Below, one piece after another: positions 47,255 through 55,535 of a stretch of 64,000 nucleotides of DNA. The DNA is taken from positions 186,001 to 250,000 of the forward strand of contig JADKFA010000001.1 in NCBI GenBank assembly GCA_016717725.1. Reading direction: 5' to 3'. The notes beneath the pieces were generated by a model. That model worked only from the letters and a program-made list of their open reading frames with translations. It was not told the origin of the DNA and did not search any database. This DNA comes from Bacteroidota bacterium (GTDB lineage Bacteria; Bacteroidota; Bacteroidia; AKYH767-A; OLB10). Positions within the stretch are counted from its first letter, which is position 1; each line of letters begins with the position of its first letter. The translations under genes were made by a program, and so were the position numbers.

Positions 47255-49534
47255 ATGTCCCGAAACAAAAATTATATCCTTTCACTATTATGCCTCTTAT
47301 TTTTCACAAATGCGTATGGGCAAGAAGGAATAATCAAAGGAAAAATACAAGATGCCATCACGAATGAATCACTCCCTTTTGCGAGTGTTGCGCTGAAAAA
47401 TAGTGCAATAGGAACTATAGCCGATGCAAACGGCTATTTTGAATTAAAAGTTCAATCTGGCAAAGCGACTCTTGTGTTTAGCTTTTTAGGATACACCCCC
47501 CTCGAAAAACAAGTTTCCATTGAATCCCTTCAAACCATTGAACTAACGATTCATCTTAGTAAAAATGAAGTATCAAACACCTGGAAACCCGTTGTTATCA
47601 CCGCTGGTCGACTTGAACAAAATCTGGAACAAACCGTAACATCGATGGAAGTTTTGCCATCAAGGTTATTAGAATCGCGCGTCGAAAATTCATTAGAAAC
47701 GGCCATCGAACAAGTACCAGGCGTTACGGTTATTGATGGACAAGCGAATATTCGAGGTGGTTCAGGATTTAGCTATGGTGCTGGCTCCAGAGTGTTGGTG
47801 ATGGTGGATGACTTACCGATGTTAGCAGGAGATGCAAATGATGTAAAATGGAATTTCATACCGATTGAACAAATGGAACAAGTAGAAGTGTTGAAAGGAG
47901 CTTCTTCAGCATTGTTCGGATCATCTGCATTGAATGGTGTTATCAACATGCGCACTGCCATGCCCGGAGAAAAGCCGACAACAATTTTAACTTTGTACAC
48001 TGGAATTTATGATGACCCAAAAGATCCACAAAAAAAGTGGTGGGGCAGCGAAACACAAATGACCAGTGGAGCCCATTTCGCGCACCGACAAAAATTTAAA
48101 AATCTTTCTGTTGTGCTGGGAGCACATGTTTATGAGGATGAAGGATATCGTCAAGGAGAAACAGAAAAAAGAATTCGTGCAAATACTAACCTACGTTATG
48201 CCTTCGAAAAAATTAAAGGACTAACGGTAGGACTAGCCGCCAATGTTCAACAATCGAAAGGCGGAACTTTTTTAATATGGCAAGACGATACCACGGGGGC
48301 ATACTTACCCTTAGGAGGAATTGGATTGCCTGGATCAACATTAAGTGAATATACCTCTGAACGAGTTACAATTGACCCGTATATAATTTATAATCCAGGA
48401 AAATGGATTCACAAATTAAGAATGCGCTACTTCTTTACAAAAAATGAAAACAATACTCAACAAGGTGCGACATCGAATTTATATTATGCAGAATATTTAG
48501 TTCAACGAAGAATTAAAGATAACATTAATATTTCCGTTGGTGCTTCTGCAAGTGAGACCGAAGTCAAAGGTGATTTATACGATAAACAAAGTGGACAAAA
48601 TATGGCGATTTATTCGCAAGCGGATGGAAATTTTGGAAAACTGAATATTAGTGTAGGTGGTAGAATTGAACAAGGAAAAATTTCTGGCAAATCTTTCGAT
48701 CCTCAATATCTCTTCAGAACTGGTGTGAGTTATCAAGCTTGGAAAGGTGGATTCATTCGTAGTTCCTACGGACAAGGTTTTCGCTTTCCATCCATTGCCG
48801 AAAAATTTATTCGTACACAAGTGGGAAGCATTGTAATTTATCCGAATGATTCATTAGAAATAGAAAGAGGATGGTCGGCAGAAGTTGGAATTAAACAAGT
48901 CATTCAACTAAAATCGTGGCGCGGATTGGCCGATGTAAGTTACTTCATTACTGAATTTAAGGATATGATGGAATTCACTTTTGGTCCTTGGGGAAAACCA
49001 GGCATTGATCCCTTATTTGGCTTAGGATTTAAATCAGTGAATATTGGCAATGCACGCATCTCTGGTTTTGAAATAAACTTAGCGGGAGAAGGAAAAATAG
49101 GAAGTGTAGGTCAAACTATTTTGGCGGGTTATACTTGGATTGATCCCATACAAACCGATTTTTTAGCTTCGCGCGATACAGCTAGAAACTCTTCCAAAGA
49201 AAATATATTAAAATACAGATTTAGAAATTTGTTCAAGTTCGATTGTGAAACCAGCTACAAAAAACTTAGTATCGGCATCAGCGGTCGATACTATACTAAT
49301 ATTGAAAATATTGATGCAGCATTTGAAGGAACCATACCTGGCGTTAAAACATATCGAGAGCAACAACCCAAAGACAATTGGATTTTTGATGCACGCATCG
49401 GTTGGCAAATCATTAAAATTTTACGTTGCAATTTCATTGTCAAAAATGTGTTAAACGAAGAATTCATGACACGTCCAGCCGATCTTCAAGCACCAAGAAC
49501 TTATTCTGTTTCACTCAATATGAAAATAGGGTAA
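47255..49534 (+). CDS. TonB-dependent outer-membrane receptor with carboxypeptidase-like N-domain
   Basis: This 759-residue receptor has a signal peptide (LSLLCLLFFTNAYGQ) and a CarboxypepD_reg-like domain (IIKGKIQDAITNESLPFASV ... LVFSFLGYTPLEKQV, about 20-105). The plug (about 120-240) has LETAIEQVPGVTVIDG, NIRGGSGFSYGAGSRVLVM, MEQVEVLKGASSALFGSSAL and NGVINMRT. A 22-strand-type barrel ends in ILRCNFIVKNVLNEEF..ARTYSVSLNMKIG. The domain set matches Bacteroidota iron/siderophore or cobalamin-type receptors; the substrate is not readable and no SusD partner is present. The gene for a small HEXXH protein follows 5 nt after its stop. Confidence 0.94.
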   Translation: MSRNKNYILSLLCLLFFTNAYGQEGIIKGKIQDAITNESLPFASVALKNSAIGTIADANGYFELKVQSGKATLVFSFLGYTPLEKQVSIESLQTIELTIHLSKNEVSNTWKPVVITAGRLEQNLEQTVTSMEVLPSRLLESRVENSLETAIEQVPGVTVIDGQANIRGGSGFSYGAGSRVLVMVDDLPMLAGDANDVKWNFIPIEQMEQVEVLKGASSALFGSSALNGVINMRTAMPGEKPTTILTLYTGIYDDPKDPQKKWWGSETQMTSGAHFAHRQKFKNLSVVLGAHVYEDEGYRQGETEKRIRANTNLRYAFEKIKGLTVGLAANVQQSKGGTFLIWQDDTTGAYLPLGGIGLPGSTLSEYTSERVTIDPYIIYNPGKWIHKLRMRYFFTKNENNTQQGATSNLYYAEYLVQRRIKDNINISVGASASETEVKGDLYDKQSGQNMAIYSQADGNFGKLNISVGGRIEQGKISGKSFDPQYLFRTGVSYQAWKGGFIRSSYGQGFRFPSIAEKFIRTQVGSIVIYPNDSLEIERGWSAEVGIKQVIQLKSWRGLADVSYFITEFKDMMEFTFGPWGKPGIDPLFGLGFKSVNIGNARISGFEINLAGEGKIGSVGQTILAGYTWIDPIQTDFLASRDTARNSSKENILKYRFRNLFKFDCETSYKKLSIGISGRYYTNIENIDAAFEGTIPGVKTYREQQPKDNWIFDARIGWQIIKILRCNFIVKNVLNEEFMTRPADLQAPRTYSVSLNMKIG

Positions 49535-49539
49535 TTATC

Positions 49540-49869
49540 ATGCGCATAAAAGGAATAAATGTGATTACTGCATGGCTACCCGTTGCTGGAATGGCTTTGT
49601 TTCCATTTATACTTTTTAAACGAAAAGATTTTTCACTTTCGCCGTCATTGATAAACCATGAACGCATCCATCTGCAACAACAATTAGAATTATTGATTTT
49701 TCCATTTTACATTTGGTACCTAACAGAATACCTCTTTTTCCGAATGACTGGAAAGAAACATCAGCAGGCTTACCGTTCCATCTCCTTCGAGAAAGAAGCT
49801 TATCAAAATGAAAATGATATGAATTATTTAAAAACAAGAAAACGATGGGCCTATCTACGTCCATCCTAA
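49540..49869 (+). CDS. Small protein with HEXXH motif, conserved in Bacteroidota
   Basis: This 109-residue protein starts at the ATG at 49540 (MRIKGINVITAWLP), 5 nt after the TonB receptor stop. It has one hydrophobic N-terminal segment (INVITAWLPVAGMALFPFIL), then INHERIHLQQQLELL, whose HERIH is an exact HEXXH. A second hydrophobic helix (LIFPFYIWYLTEYLFF) and SFEKEAYQNENDMNYL follow. HEXXH with a downstream Glu (FEKEAY) is the layout of a gluzincin-like metal site, which is inference. From memory the family is common in Bacteroidota and uncharacterised. A start at 49426 would overlap the receptor by 109 nt and was not chosen. Confidence 0.8.
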   Translation: MRIKGINVITAWLPVAGMALFPFILFKRKDFSLSPSLINHERIHLQQQLELLIFPFYIWYLTEYLFFRMTGKKHQQAYRSISFEKEAYQNENDMNYLKTRKRWAYLRPS

Positions 49870-49923
49870 TTTCCAACTAAATACCTTTACCCTTCGAATA
49901 AATCCATTCTACTTACAAAGATC

Positions 49924-49931
49924 TATCTTTG
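49924..49931 (+). promoter_or_regulatory. -7 promoter box (TATCTTTG) for the ABC ATPase
   Basis: This exact TAnnTTTG match lies 5 nt (CCCTT) before the ATG at 49937. It is nearly the same arrangement as upstream of mce (TTTG-CCTT-ATG). Confidence 0.55.
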
Positions 49932-49936
49932 CCCTT

Positions 49937-50701
49937 ATGAACTCCACCCCCGTTATTACTGTAAAGAACTTAAAAAAGAGTTACGATAAATTCGAAGCGG
50001 TCAAAGGAGTAAGTTTTGAAGTGTATGATTGCGAAATTTTTGGATTATTAGGACCCAATGGTGCGGGAAAAACAACTACGCTGGAAATCATTGAGACGCT
50101 AAGAGAAAAATCGTCCGGTGAAATTACAGTGGCTGGACTTAACGTTGATCAGCATCAAAACGAAATCAAAAAAATTATTGGTGTTCAACTTCAAGCAGCG
50201 GGATATTATCCCAGTTTAACTTTGACTGAACTCATCGACTTGTTTGCGGGATTATATAATGCCAATGTTGATCCGATGGAGATGCTAAAGCAAGTAGGAT
50301 TAGAAGACAAACACAAAGCGAAATTCAAAGAGCTGAGTGGTGGACAAAAACAGCGATTTAGCATTGCAACAACTTTAATCAATCAACCTAAAATTGTTTT
50401 TTTAGATGAGCCCACAACAGGACTCGATCCACAAGCAAGAAGAAATCTGTGGGACTTAATTCGTAAAATAAGAGACAACGGAACTACGGTTGTCATCACT
50501 ACGCACTACATGGATGAAGCCGAACAACTCTGTGATCGCGTTGCTGTGATGGAAGCCGGAAAAATTATAGCCTTGGATGCACCCGATGCACTCATCGATC
50601 AATTGGTATCAACCGGATTTGAAAGGAAGAAGGAAGTGAAGAAAGCGAATTTGGAAGATGTATTTATTCAGTTGACAGGACATGAGTGGCGCGAAGGGTA
50701 G
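49937..50701 (+). CDS. ABC transporter ATP-binding protein (ABC-2 exporter)
   Basis: This 254-residue ATPase powers an ABC-2-type exporter. Its motifs are Walker A GPNGAGKTTTLEI, the Q-loop in GVQLQAAGYYPSLT, signature LSGGQKQRFSIA, Walker B IVFLDEPTTGLDP and the H-loop in VVITTHYMDEAEQL. It belongs to the CcmA/DrrA-type group linked to drug, lipid or polysaccharide export. The membrane partner is encoded at 50958-52058 on the same strand after a 256-bp repeat-filled gap, so the two form a two-gene exporter. The substrate is unknown. Confidence 0.94.
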   Translation: MNSTPVITVKNLKKSYDKFEAVKGVSFEVYDCEIFGLLGPNGAGKTTTLEIIETLREKSSGEITVAGLNVDQHQNEIKKIIGVQLQAAGYYPSLTLTELIDLFAGLYNANVDPMEMLKQVGLEDKHKAKFKELSGGQKQRFSIATTLINQPKIVFLDEPTTGLDPQARRNLWDLIRKIRDNGTTVVITTHYMDEAEQLCDRVAVMEAGKIIALDAPDALIDQLVSTGFERKKEVKKANLEDVFIQLTGHEWREG

Positions 50702-50814
50702 CTGCTGGCTGCTGGCTTCTAGCTGCTGGATTTTGTAATTAGAAGATTAACTGAAGAAGAGCGCTTGCCCTGCTGCCGTACGAAGGACGTAATGAAGATG
50801 AGAGCGAAGAGCGG

Positions 50815-50897
50815 AGAAGCTAGAAGCTAATAGTCAGAAGCTAGAAGCTAGAAGCTAGAAGCTAGAAGCTAGAAGCTAGAAGCTAAAAGCTAAAAGC
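50815..50897. repeat. AGAAGCT heptamer tandem array between the ABC exporter genes
   Basis: Two AGAAGCT units at 50815-50828 are followed, after a 7-nt break, by seven exact head-to-tail units at 50836-50884 and two AAAAGCT variants up to about 50897. The upstream part (50702-50730) has related GCTGCTGGCTTCTAG text. The array fills most of the 256-bp gap and is not coding: a 7-bp period breaks every frame. Confidence 0.9.
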
Positions 50898-50957
50898 ACA
50901 CAATAGCGAGGAGAGTATTTATTATAACAAAAATTAATTGCGTAAAAAAAAACTACA

Positions 50958-52058
50958 TTGAAAAATAATTATTCACAATACAGGGCCATGATGGCTATTG
51001 CTCGGGCGAGTTTTAGGTCTATCATGCGGAGTCCATCGGCGGTAGTTTTTACATTGCTATTTCCATTGATCTTTATTTTGGTTTTTGGATTTATAAATGG
51101 CGGAGGCATTCGTTTAGATGTTGCTTTAGCTGGGGAAAGTGATTTAAAAAACCCAGTATTTGATAGTATTGCGAGTATGCAAGGAATTCATTTAGTTCCT
51201 GGATTAACGAAAGCAGAGATTAATCACAATTTACAAAAAGGCGATATTGATGCTATCATTAACATACAAAAAAGGTTAGCAGACAATACGATTTCGTATA
51301 ACGTTGAAGTCACTACGAACATGGCTTCGCGTGAGAAGGGAATAATTATTCGATCCATGTTAGAACATTTAGTGGACAAAGCAAATTTGCGGGCCGCAGC
51401 GATGGAAAAACCAATGGTCGTTTTAAGTTCAAAAGAGATTCAAGTTCGAGAATATAAAACGATTGATTTTATTTTACCCGGACAACTTGGATTTTCGCTT
51501 CTTAGTTCTGGTGTTTTCGGAACAGCATTCGTATTTTTCAATTTACGACAAACCTTAGTCATCAAAAGATTTTTTGCAACGCCGATACGCAAACCTTTTA
51601 TCGTTATGGGAGAAGCAATAAGCAGACTTGTATTTGCACTATTAGGAGCTGCCTTTTTGATATTAGTGGGCTATTTCGCTTTTGGATTTACACTTATTCA
51701 TGGTTTTGCCACCTTCGCTACCATGCTGTTTTTGTCAGCCCTAGGACTAATTGTCTTTATGGGATTTGGCTTTGTGGTATCCGGAATTGCCAAAAGTGAG
51801 AGCACCATTCCTCCCTTAGCCAACATTGTCACCTTGCCTCAATTTCTTCTTTCAGGAACTTTTTTCGGGATTGAAAATTTTCCGGAATGGCTTCAACCCA
51901 TCTGTAAAGTATTGCCTCTCACCTATTTAAATAATGCGATGCGACTCGTTGCCTTTGAAGGAGCTGGATTGAGCGACATTCTAGTTCCCTTGGCTATTAT
52001 CTCAGCATGGGGTATTTTCATCTATGCATTAGCTGTTAAGTTTTTCCGTTGGGAATAA
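50958..52058 (+). CDS. ABC-2 family transporter permease
   Basis: This 366-residue protein has six predicted membrane segments: one at the N-terminus (AVVFTLLFPLIFILVFGFI), a large external loop (about 50-175) and five in the C-terminal half (FSLLSSGVFGTAFVFF, LVFALLGAAFLILVGYF, FATMLFLSALGLIVFMGFGFVV, LANIVTLPQFLLSGTFFGI, LVPLAIISAWGIFIYALAV). Together with the ATPase at 49937 it forms an exporter. The start is a TTG at 50958 (KNNYSQYRAMMAIARASF); no ATG or GTG fits the normal N-terminus. The long gap to its partner contains the heptamer array. Confidence 0.92.
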   Translation: MKNNYSQYRAMMAIARASFRSIMRSPSAVVFTLLFPLIFILVFGFINGGGIRLDVALAGESDLKNPVFDSIASMQGIHLVPGLTKAEINHNLQKGDIDAIINIQKRLADNTISYNVEVTTNMASREKGIIIRSMLEHLVDKANLRAAAMEKPMVVLSSKEIQVREYKTIDFILPGQLGFSLLSSGVFGTAFVFFNLRQTLVIKRFFATPIRKPFIVMGEAISRLVFALLGAAFLILVGYFAFGFTLIHGFATFATMLFLSALGLIVFMGFGFVVSGIAKSESTIPPLANIVTLPQFLLSGTFFGIENFPEWLQPICKVLPLTYLNNAMRLVAFEGAGLSDILVPLAIISAWGIFIYALAVKFFRWE

Positions 52059-52073
52059 ATGACGTAATGACAT

Positions 52074-52081
52074 TAACTTTG
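52074..52081 (+). promoter_or_regulatory. -7 promoter box (TAACTTTG) for the zinc peptidase gene
   Basis: This is an exact TAnnTTTG match 15 nt after the permease stop. A -33 TTG (52049-52051) lies about 22 nt upstream. It would give a leader of about 90 nt before the ATG at 52177. Confidence 0.5.
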
Positions 52082-52176
52082 CACAGGCATTCTAATTGAT
52101 AGACTGAATGTGTAAAACAAAAAGTAGGAACAATCGTTTCTACCTATAACAACAAAAATTAAAAACTGAAAAAGCC

Positions 52177-52857
52177 ATGATGGGGATTTATTTGATTTCG
52201 ATTGCATTTATGATTATTGGTTGGTTGGTGAGTCGCCAATTGAAAAGCAAATTCGAAAAGTATTCACAAACACCAATTAGTTCGGGGTTAAGTGGACAAC
52301 AAATTGCCGAGAAAATGTTACGTGATCACAATATTCACGATGTAAAAGTAATATCTGTAGAGGGAAGATTAACCGACCACTACAATCCGCTCGATAAAAC
52401 TGTGAACTTAAGTCACGATGTATATTATGGAAGAAACGCTGCTTCAGCAGCCGTTTCTGCTCATGAATGTGGTCATGCCGTACAACATGCGCGTGCATAT
52501 AGCATGTTACAATTAAGATCTGCATTAGTTCCGATGGTTAGCTTTGCTTCCAAATGGGTGCATTGGGTGTTACTTGCCGGAATCGTGATGGTAAATACGT
52601 TTCCAAGTTTATTATTATTAGGCATCACGCTCTTTGCTGCAACAACAGCATTTAGTTTTGTGACGCTACCTGTTGAATTTGATGCCAGCAAGAGAGCTTT
52701 AGTTTGGTTAGAAAGTTCCAATGTCACTACCTCCCAAGAGCATGTTCAATCGAAAGATGCATTGTGGTGGGCTGCTATGACCTACGTAGTTGCTGCTTTA
52801 GCTGCCTTAGCTACATTGATGTACTATGTGATGATTTATATGGGTCGTAGAGATTAA
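52177..52857 (+). CDS. Membrane zinc metallopeptidase, YugP-like
   Basis: This 226-residue protein has an N-terminal membrane helix (IYLISIAFMIIGWLVS), a soluble domain with the HEXXH zinc site in AVSAHECGHAVQHARAY, and two or three C-terminal helices (WVLLAGIVMVNTFPSLLLLGI, LFAATTAFSFVTLP, AALAALATLMYYVMIYMG). FPVEFDASKRAL-type VEFDASKRALVWLE follows the second helix and carries the likely third zinc ligand (Glu). This matches the neutral zinc metallopeptidase family 2 (YugP), whose targets are not known. It has its own promoter and a strong terminator, so it is probably monocistronic. Confidence 0.93.
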   Translation: MMGIYLISIAFMIIGWLVSRQLKSKFEKYSQTPISSGLSGQQIAEKMLRDHNIHDVKVISVEGRLTDHYNPLDKTVNLSHDVYYGRNAASAAVSAHECGHAVQHARAYSMLQLRSALVPMVSFASKWVHWVLLAGIVMVNTFPSLLLLGITLFAATTAFSFVTLPVEFDASKRALVWLESSNVTTSQEHVQSKDALWWAAMTYVVAALAALATLMYYVMIYMGRRD

Positions 52858-52881
52858 TTTCTTCAAACTAAAATTAATATA

Positions 52882-52908
52882 AGCCTCCTAACATAGGGGG
52901 CTTTTTTT
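52882..52908 (+). terminator. Intrinsic terminator after the zinc peptidase gene
   Basis: AGCCTCCTA and TAGGGGGCT form a 9-bp stem (one G-U) over a 3-nt loop, followed by seven T residues. It begins 25 nt after the stop codon. Confidence 0.92.
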
Positions 52909-53302
52909 ATGCGATCACTTTTATTTAATAACCATGTTCAAGCATTCGCTAATAGCAAATCCAATTATATTTTAGGTCGATCTGCTTCACGATAGCTATC
53001 CATCGGCCGCCAAAGGCTTGCCGACGGCGCTGCGGGACTCTTTTTCACCAATACTTTTAAAGAAATTGTTCCGTAAGCAATGGCTATACAACAATTTTTT
53101 CAATTTGTTTAAGTAATAAAACACATCGCAGCTTTGAACTAAAATAGAATTGGAATTGGTATAAAATACTACATCTGCGTTATTGCACCCTCTTCACTAA
53201 TAGCAGTACTTTGCTATTAATTTATCTTGAGATATTCAGGAATGACTAAGAGCTTATCTTAAAATTATTAAATCAATCACACAATAAATAACAAAGAAGT
53301 GG
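52909..53302. other. Intergenic region with GC-rich element and a small hairpin
   Basis: About 390 bp without a gene. A GC-rich island (about 52990-53040, GGCCGCCAAAGG, GCCGACGGCGCTGCGGGACTC) stands out from the AT-rich surroundings and looks like a dispersed intergenic element. TAATAGCA (53197-53204) and TGCTATTA (53211-53218) form a perfect 8-bp hairpin with a 6-nt loop about 85 nt before the next gene. No coding frame was seen. Confidence 0.55.
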
Positions 53303-55321
53303 ATGTCAATGAAATTAACAATGAAAAAACTTCTCCTCTTTATTGTAAAAAAATTAGTTGGATTTAACCTTCTACTTTGGGGGATTACGTACACCTCCAA
53401 CGCACAATCCTTAAATTTTGAGTGGGTAAATCAAGTGGCGGGCCTTTCAATCTTAAAATCTACAACGCAAGATGTCGCAGGAAATGTTTATGCTATTGGC
53501 CGATTTAATAATACAGTGGACATGGATCCATCTGCTGGTGTTTTCAATTTAACTTCAATCGGTGGAACTGATGTTTTTATTTCAAAATTCGATGCCTTTG
53601 GTAATTTAGTATGGGCAAAGCAATTTGGAAGTAATGGTAATGATGATGGATATAATATTTCTGTTGATGCAGTTGGAAATATTTTAACAACCGGTTATTT
53701 TCAATTCACTTCAGATTTTGATCCAGGTCCTGCTATTTATAATTTAGTTTCTGTTGGAAGTACGGATATTTTTGTTTTAAGTTTAGACGCATCGGGTAAT
53801 TTCATTTGGTCATTTTCCCTTGGTGGAACTGCGTCAGATTATGGACTTTCAGCAACAGTTGATCATACAGGAGATATAATTGTGACAGGTCAATTTGCAA
53901 GTGCTGTTGACTTTGATCCAGGTCCTGCGGTATTCACTCTAAATTCGTTGGGCGGAGCTGATGTTTTTATCTTAAAAATAAATTCGACTGGAAATTTTAT
54001 TTGGGCAAAAAGTATTGGAGGCATATTTTCAGATTTTGGAAATTCAATAACGGTTGATGGAAGTAATAATATCCTAATAACAGGATACTTTGCTGGAACC
54101 GTCGATTTTAATCCGACAATAGGTGTTTTCAATTTAACATCTGTTTCATCGACTACCGATATTTTCCAATTAAAATTAGATCTCAATGGCAATTTTCAAT
54201 GGGCAATAGCTTATGGAAATCCTGGTTTTGATTTTGGCGCAAGCATTTCTACTGATGGTTTTGCCAATGTATATTCTACTGGTATGTTTACAGGAACGAT
54301 CGACTTTGATCCTGGACCAGGAGTTTTCAATCTCACAGCATCAGGAAGTGGAAATGCATACATAACAAAACTAGATGCTGCTGGGAATTTAATCTGGGCA
54401 AAAAGTATTAGTGGCACGAGTACTAGTGCAGGATCCGCCCTTTGCATTACGGGAAGTAACGACATCTATTGCACTGGAACATTTTTAGGAACTTCCGACT
54501 TAGACCCTGGAATAGGTATTTCAACAATGACATCATTAGGAAGTTCAGATGTATATATAATCAAACTTGATCAAAACGGTAATTTCGTTTGGGGAAATCA
54601 ATTTGGAAATTTAAGCAGTGACAATTCACTTTGTATTTTTGCAACTACTTTTGGAAATTTACTTTTAACAGGCTCCTTTGGAGGTACTGTTGATTTCAAT
54701 CCAGGAGTTGGTGTTTATAATTTGACAGCCGTGGCGGTTCAAAGTGGATACATCGTAAAATTCAATCAATCTTCTCCATTACCAATAGAATTACTTTCTT
54801 TTGATGGAATGCAATCGCAAGAAAAAATTGAACTAAAATGGACAACTCAATCTGAAAAAAACAACGAGTATTTTACTATTGAAAAAAAGTCCCAGTTAAA
54901 TGAATGGATAACTATTAATAAAGTTAACGGTGCGGGTACATCACATACTCAAAAAAATTATCAATCATTTGATGAACGTCCAATAGTTGGAATTCAATAT
55001 TATCGATTAAAACAAGTTGACTATAATGGTACATATAGTTACTCGAAAATAATTGCAGTTGACTTCAAAAGTAAATCAGCATTAACATTATCAATCTTCC
55101 CAAATCCTGCGATAGAAACCATAGTAATAAAATTAGAGCCTTTCTTCTCACAAGAAAATTACACATTAAGAATTCTTGATGCCTGCGGAAGAGTCATAAT
55201 AAACAACAGCATTATAACTCCTATCATTGACATTGATATTGCACTATTGGAACCAGGTGGATATTTGGCTGAAGTTGTTTCGGGTAATCAAATTCATCGA
55301 CAAAAATTCATTAAAAAATAA
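53303..55321 (+). CDS. T9SS-exported repeat (SBBP-like) propeller protein
   Basis: This 672-residue protein has a signal peptide (LLLWGITYTSNAQS) and about eight repeats of 50-60 residues. Each repeat has VDFDPGPGVFNLTS-type and DVFISKFDAFGNLVWAKQFG-type strands (about 45-490), the pattern of SBBP-like beta-propeller proteins. LPIELLSFDGMQSQEKIELKW (fibronectin-like) and a T9SS type A domain (LTLSIFPNPAIETIVI ... GGYLAEVVSGN) follow. The repeated DFDPGPG loop is acidic and could bind calcium, which is inference. The start at 53303 is the first in-frame ATG; an ATG 18 nt further (KKLLLFIVKK) is equally possible. Confidence 0.87.
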   Translation: MSMKLTMKKLLLFIVKKLVGFNLLLWGITYTSNAQSLNFEWVNQVAGLSILKSTTQDVAGNVYAIGRFNNTVDMDPSAGVFNLTSIGGTDVFISKFDAFGNLVWAKQFGSNGNDDGYNISVDAVGNILTTGYFQFTSDFDPGPAIYNLVSVGSTDIFVLSLDASGNFIWSFSLGGTASDYGLSATVDHTGDIIVTGQFASAVDFDPGPAVFTLNSLGGADVFILKINSTGNFIWAKSIGGIFSDFGNSITVDGSNNILITGYFAGTVDFNPTIGVFNLTSVSSTTDIFQLKLDLNGNFQWAIAYGNPGFDFGASISTDGFANVYSTGMFTGTIDFDPGPGVFNLTASGSGNAYITKLDAAGNLIWAKSISGTSTSAGSALCITGSNDIYCTGTFLGTSDLDPGIGISTMTSLGSSDVYIIKLDQNGNFVWGNQFGNLSSDNSLCIFATTFGNLLLTGSFGGTVDFNPGVGVYNLTAVAVQSGYIVKFNQSSPLPIELLSFDGMQSQEKIELKWTTQSEKNNEYFTIEKKSQLNEWITINKVNGAGTSHTQKNYQSFDERPIVGIQYYRLKQVDYNGTYSYSKIIAVDFKSKSALTLSIFPNPAIETIVIKLEPFFSQENYTLRILDACGRVIINNSIITPIIDIDIALLEPGGYLAEVVSGNQIHRQKFIKK

Positions 55322-55535
55322 ACTTTTCGATCTTTTGATTCTTTTACTTAGAGAATTGCTCTAATTTAAAATTCAGAAACCTACCTACTTAAACAGACTT
55401 ATAGGCTATCTCTTTTAGTCAAAATTTGACATCAAGAACTTAGTAAATACTCACTTTTTCTATAAACAAAGAATAATTCACTAATTAATGATATAAATCA
55501 AAAGGCCTAAAAGCCATATTTACTATTTTCGCTCC

